From Ornithinimicrobium cavernae (GTDB lineage Bacteria > Actinomycetota > Actinomycetes > Actinomycetales > Dermatophilaceae): DNA of 64,000 nucleotides. Positions 62,864 through 64,000 of this stretch are shown here, one piece after another (position 1 is the first letter of the stretch; each line of letters opens with the position of its first letter). Location: NCBI RefSeq assembly GCF_003121625.1, contig NZ_QDDJ01000003.1, positions 1-64,000 of the forward strand. Reading direction: 5' to 3'. The notes below the pieces were generated by a model. It was not told the origin of the DNA, searched no databases, and saw nothing but the letters and a program-made list of their open reading frames with translations. A program made the translations under genes and the position numbers.

Positions 62864-64000
62864 TCACAGGTTGATCATGTGTCCCGCGACGCCGTGCAGG
62901 GCCTCCTTGAGCGCCTCACCCAGGGTCGGGTGGGCGAAGACGACGCGGGAGAGCTCGTCGGCGGTGAGGTCCCAGGTCTGCGCGGCGTTGAGCACCGGCA
63001 GGAGCTCGGTGGCGTCCGGGCCGATGATGTGGGCGCCGATGATCTCGTTGTGCTCGGCGTCCGCCACGATCTTGGCGAAGCCGACGGCATCGCCCAGGCC
63101 CATCGCCTTGCCGTTGGCCGTGAACGGGAACTTGGCGACCTTGACGTCGTAGCCCTTCTCCCTGGCCTGCTCCTCGGAGTAGCCCATGGAGGCGATCTGC
63201 GGGTGGCAGTAGGTCGCGCGCGGGATGAAGTCGAAGTCGATCTCCTGGGTCTCGGCGTCCGCGATGGTCTCGGCGGCGACGATGCCCATGGCCTCGGCGG
63301 TGTGCGCCAGCATCAGCTTGCCCGTGACGTCGCCGATCGCGTAGACACCGTCCACGTTGGTGCGGCCGCGGCCGTCCACCGCGATGGCGCCGCGGTCGGT
63401 GGTCTGGACACCGATCGCCTCCAGGCCGTAGCCCTCCAGGCGGGGCGCGAAGCCGATCGCCGAGAGCAGCCGGTCGGCCTCGAGGACCTGGGAGTCGCCG
63501 CCCGAGGCGGGGCTCACCGTGACCTTGACACCACTGCCGGTGTCCTCGACGGACTCCACCTTGGTGCTGAGCAGGACCGTGACGCCGAGCTTCTCGTAGT
63601 GCTTGAGCAGCTCCTTGGAGACCTCGGCGTCCTCGGTCGGCACCATGCGGTCCAGGAACTCGACGATGGTCACCTCCACCCCGAAGTTGGCCATCACGTA
63701 GGCGAACTCGACACCGATCGCGCCGGAGCCGGCGATGACGATCGAGCCGGGCAGCTCGGCGTCGAGGATCTGCTCCTCGTAGGTCACGACGTTGTCGCTG
63801 ACCTGCACGCCCGGGATCATCCGCGTGGTCGCGCCGGTGGCCAGGATCAGGTTGTCGAAGGTGAGCTCCTGGCTCCCGCCGCCGTTGAGCTCCACCGTCA
63901 TCCCGGTCGGCGAGGTGAGCGTGCCCCAGCCGTCGACCTCGGTGATCTTGTTCTTCTTCATCAGGAAGTGCACGCCCTTGACGATCCCGGCCGAGACGTC
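62864..64000 (-). CDS. lpd: dihydrolipoyl dehydrogenase, 5' end outside the window
   Basis: The C-terminal 378 residues of an E3 flavoprotein are present; the FAD domain start and redox CxxxxC lie beyond 64000. NAD motif '[28 protein letters not shown]' (in sections), '[22 protein letters not shown]' and the C-terminal catalytic His-Glu in '[13 protein letters not shown]' are intact. It reoxidises lipoamide in the pyruvate, 2-oxoglutarate and related complexes. Confidence 0.95.
   Translation of the reverse strand, partial: DVSAGIVKGVHFLMKKNKITEVDGWGTLTSPTGMTVELNGGGSQELTFDNLILATGATTRMIPGVQVSDNVVTYEEQILDAELPGSIVIAGSGAIGVEFAYVMANFGVEVTIVEFLDRMVPTEDAEVSKELLKHYEKLGVTVLLSTKVESVEDTGSGVKVTVSPASGGDSQVLEADRLLSAIGFAPRLEGYGLEAIGVQTTDRGAIAVDGRGRTNVDGVYAIGDVTGKLMLAHTAEAMGIVAAETIADAETQEIDFDFIPRATYCHPQIASMGYSEEQAREKGYDVKVAKFPFTANGKAMGLGDAVGFAKIVADAEHNEIIGAHIIGPDATELLPVLNAAQTWDLTADELSRVVFAHPTLGEALKEALHGVAGHMINL

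Overview
The window is chromosomal DNA from a high-GC actinobacterium. GTG and TTG starts are common, many genes overlap by 1 to 17 bases, and the SAM-IV riboswitch and DUF3073 gene are actinobacterial hallmarks. The gene content (PspC-LuxR two-component module, E. coli-type argG, a D-aspartate-ligase-like ATP-grasp enzyme) would suit a member of the Intrasporangiaceae/Ornithinimicrobiaceae, but I infer this from general features, not from a marker gene. About 56 protein genes, one SRP RNA, one tRNA-Ser(GGA) and one riboswitch were found. The dihydrolipoyl dehydrogenase gene at the right edge is cut by the window end.

Region by region. 1-4.5 kb: a 93-bp tandem duplication at the left edge, a polytopic membrane protein with duplicated dyad sites upstream, a secreted protein, an SRPBCC protein, a LytR_C protein, a VapB-like protein and a HAD hydrolase. 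4.6-9.3 kb: a urease operon ureABCFGD with its own promoter and no ureE; UreC has Ala in place of the mobile-flap Cys. 9.4-16.0 kb: an apparent D-amino-acid salvage operon (N-carbamoyl-D-amino-acid hydrolase, D-aminoacylase, DSD1-type PLP enzyme, sodium:solute symporter with a small partner, LacI regulator) behind a clear promoter and LacI-type operator. 16.1-21.2 kb: a VWA lipoprotein, SRP RNA, tRNA-Ser, alcohol dehydrogenase, arginine deiminase and a sterol-carrier-family protein. 21.2-24.6 kb: a class III nucleotide cyclase beside a REC-like/thioredoxin-reductase-like flavoprotein that lacks the CxxC motif. 24.8-28.4 kb: purF, purM and DUF3073. 28.6-31.8 kb: CopC-like protein, YigZ protein, a small secreted protein and an ATP-grasp ligase. 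32.0-34.9 kb: LacI regulator divergent from an MFS transporter, then gluconokinase.

34.9-44.0 kb is a catabolic island: a sugar-isomerase-like protein, a DUF993 protein and a Gfo/Idh/MocA dehydrogenase are translationally coupled to a complete branched-chain-amino-acid-type ABC transporter. The divergent LacI regulator faces two abutting 12-bp operators. This unusual transporter-pathway pairing has no substrate I can name. 44.1-47.4 kb: NfeD/SPFH pair and argG, which probably has a leaderless mRNA. 47.6-50.6 kb: metY-metX behind a SAM-IV riboswitch; between the riboswitch and metY lies a 9-codon Cys-Cys leader peptide, suggesting double control by SAM and cysteine. 50.7-55.0 kb: small membrane proteins and a PspC/LiaF-like protein divergent from a PspC-histidine kinase and LuxR response regulator around a perfect dyad. 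55.0-64.0 kb: an MFS transporter, a SnoaL protein, an amino-acid dehydrogenase, two lipoproteins (one a beta-propeller), NAD malic enzyme and lpd.

The most interesting observations are the SAM-IV plus Cys-leader arrangement, the DUF993/HAAT-transporter island, the D-amino-acid operon next to urease, and the divergent urease.
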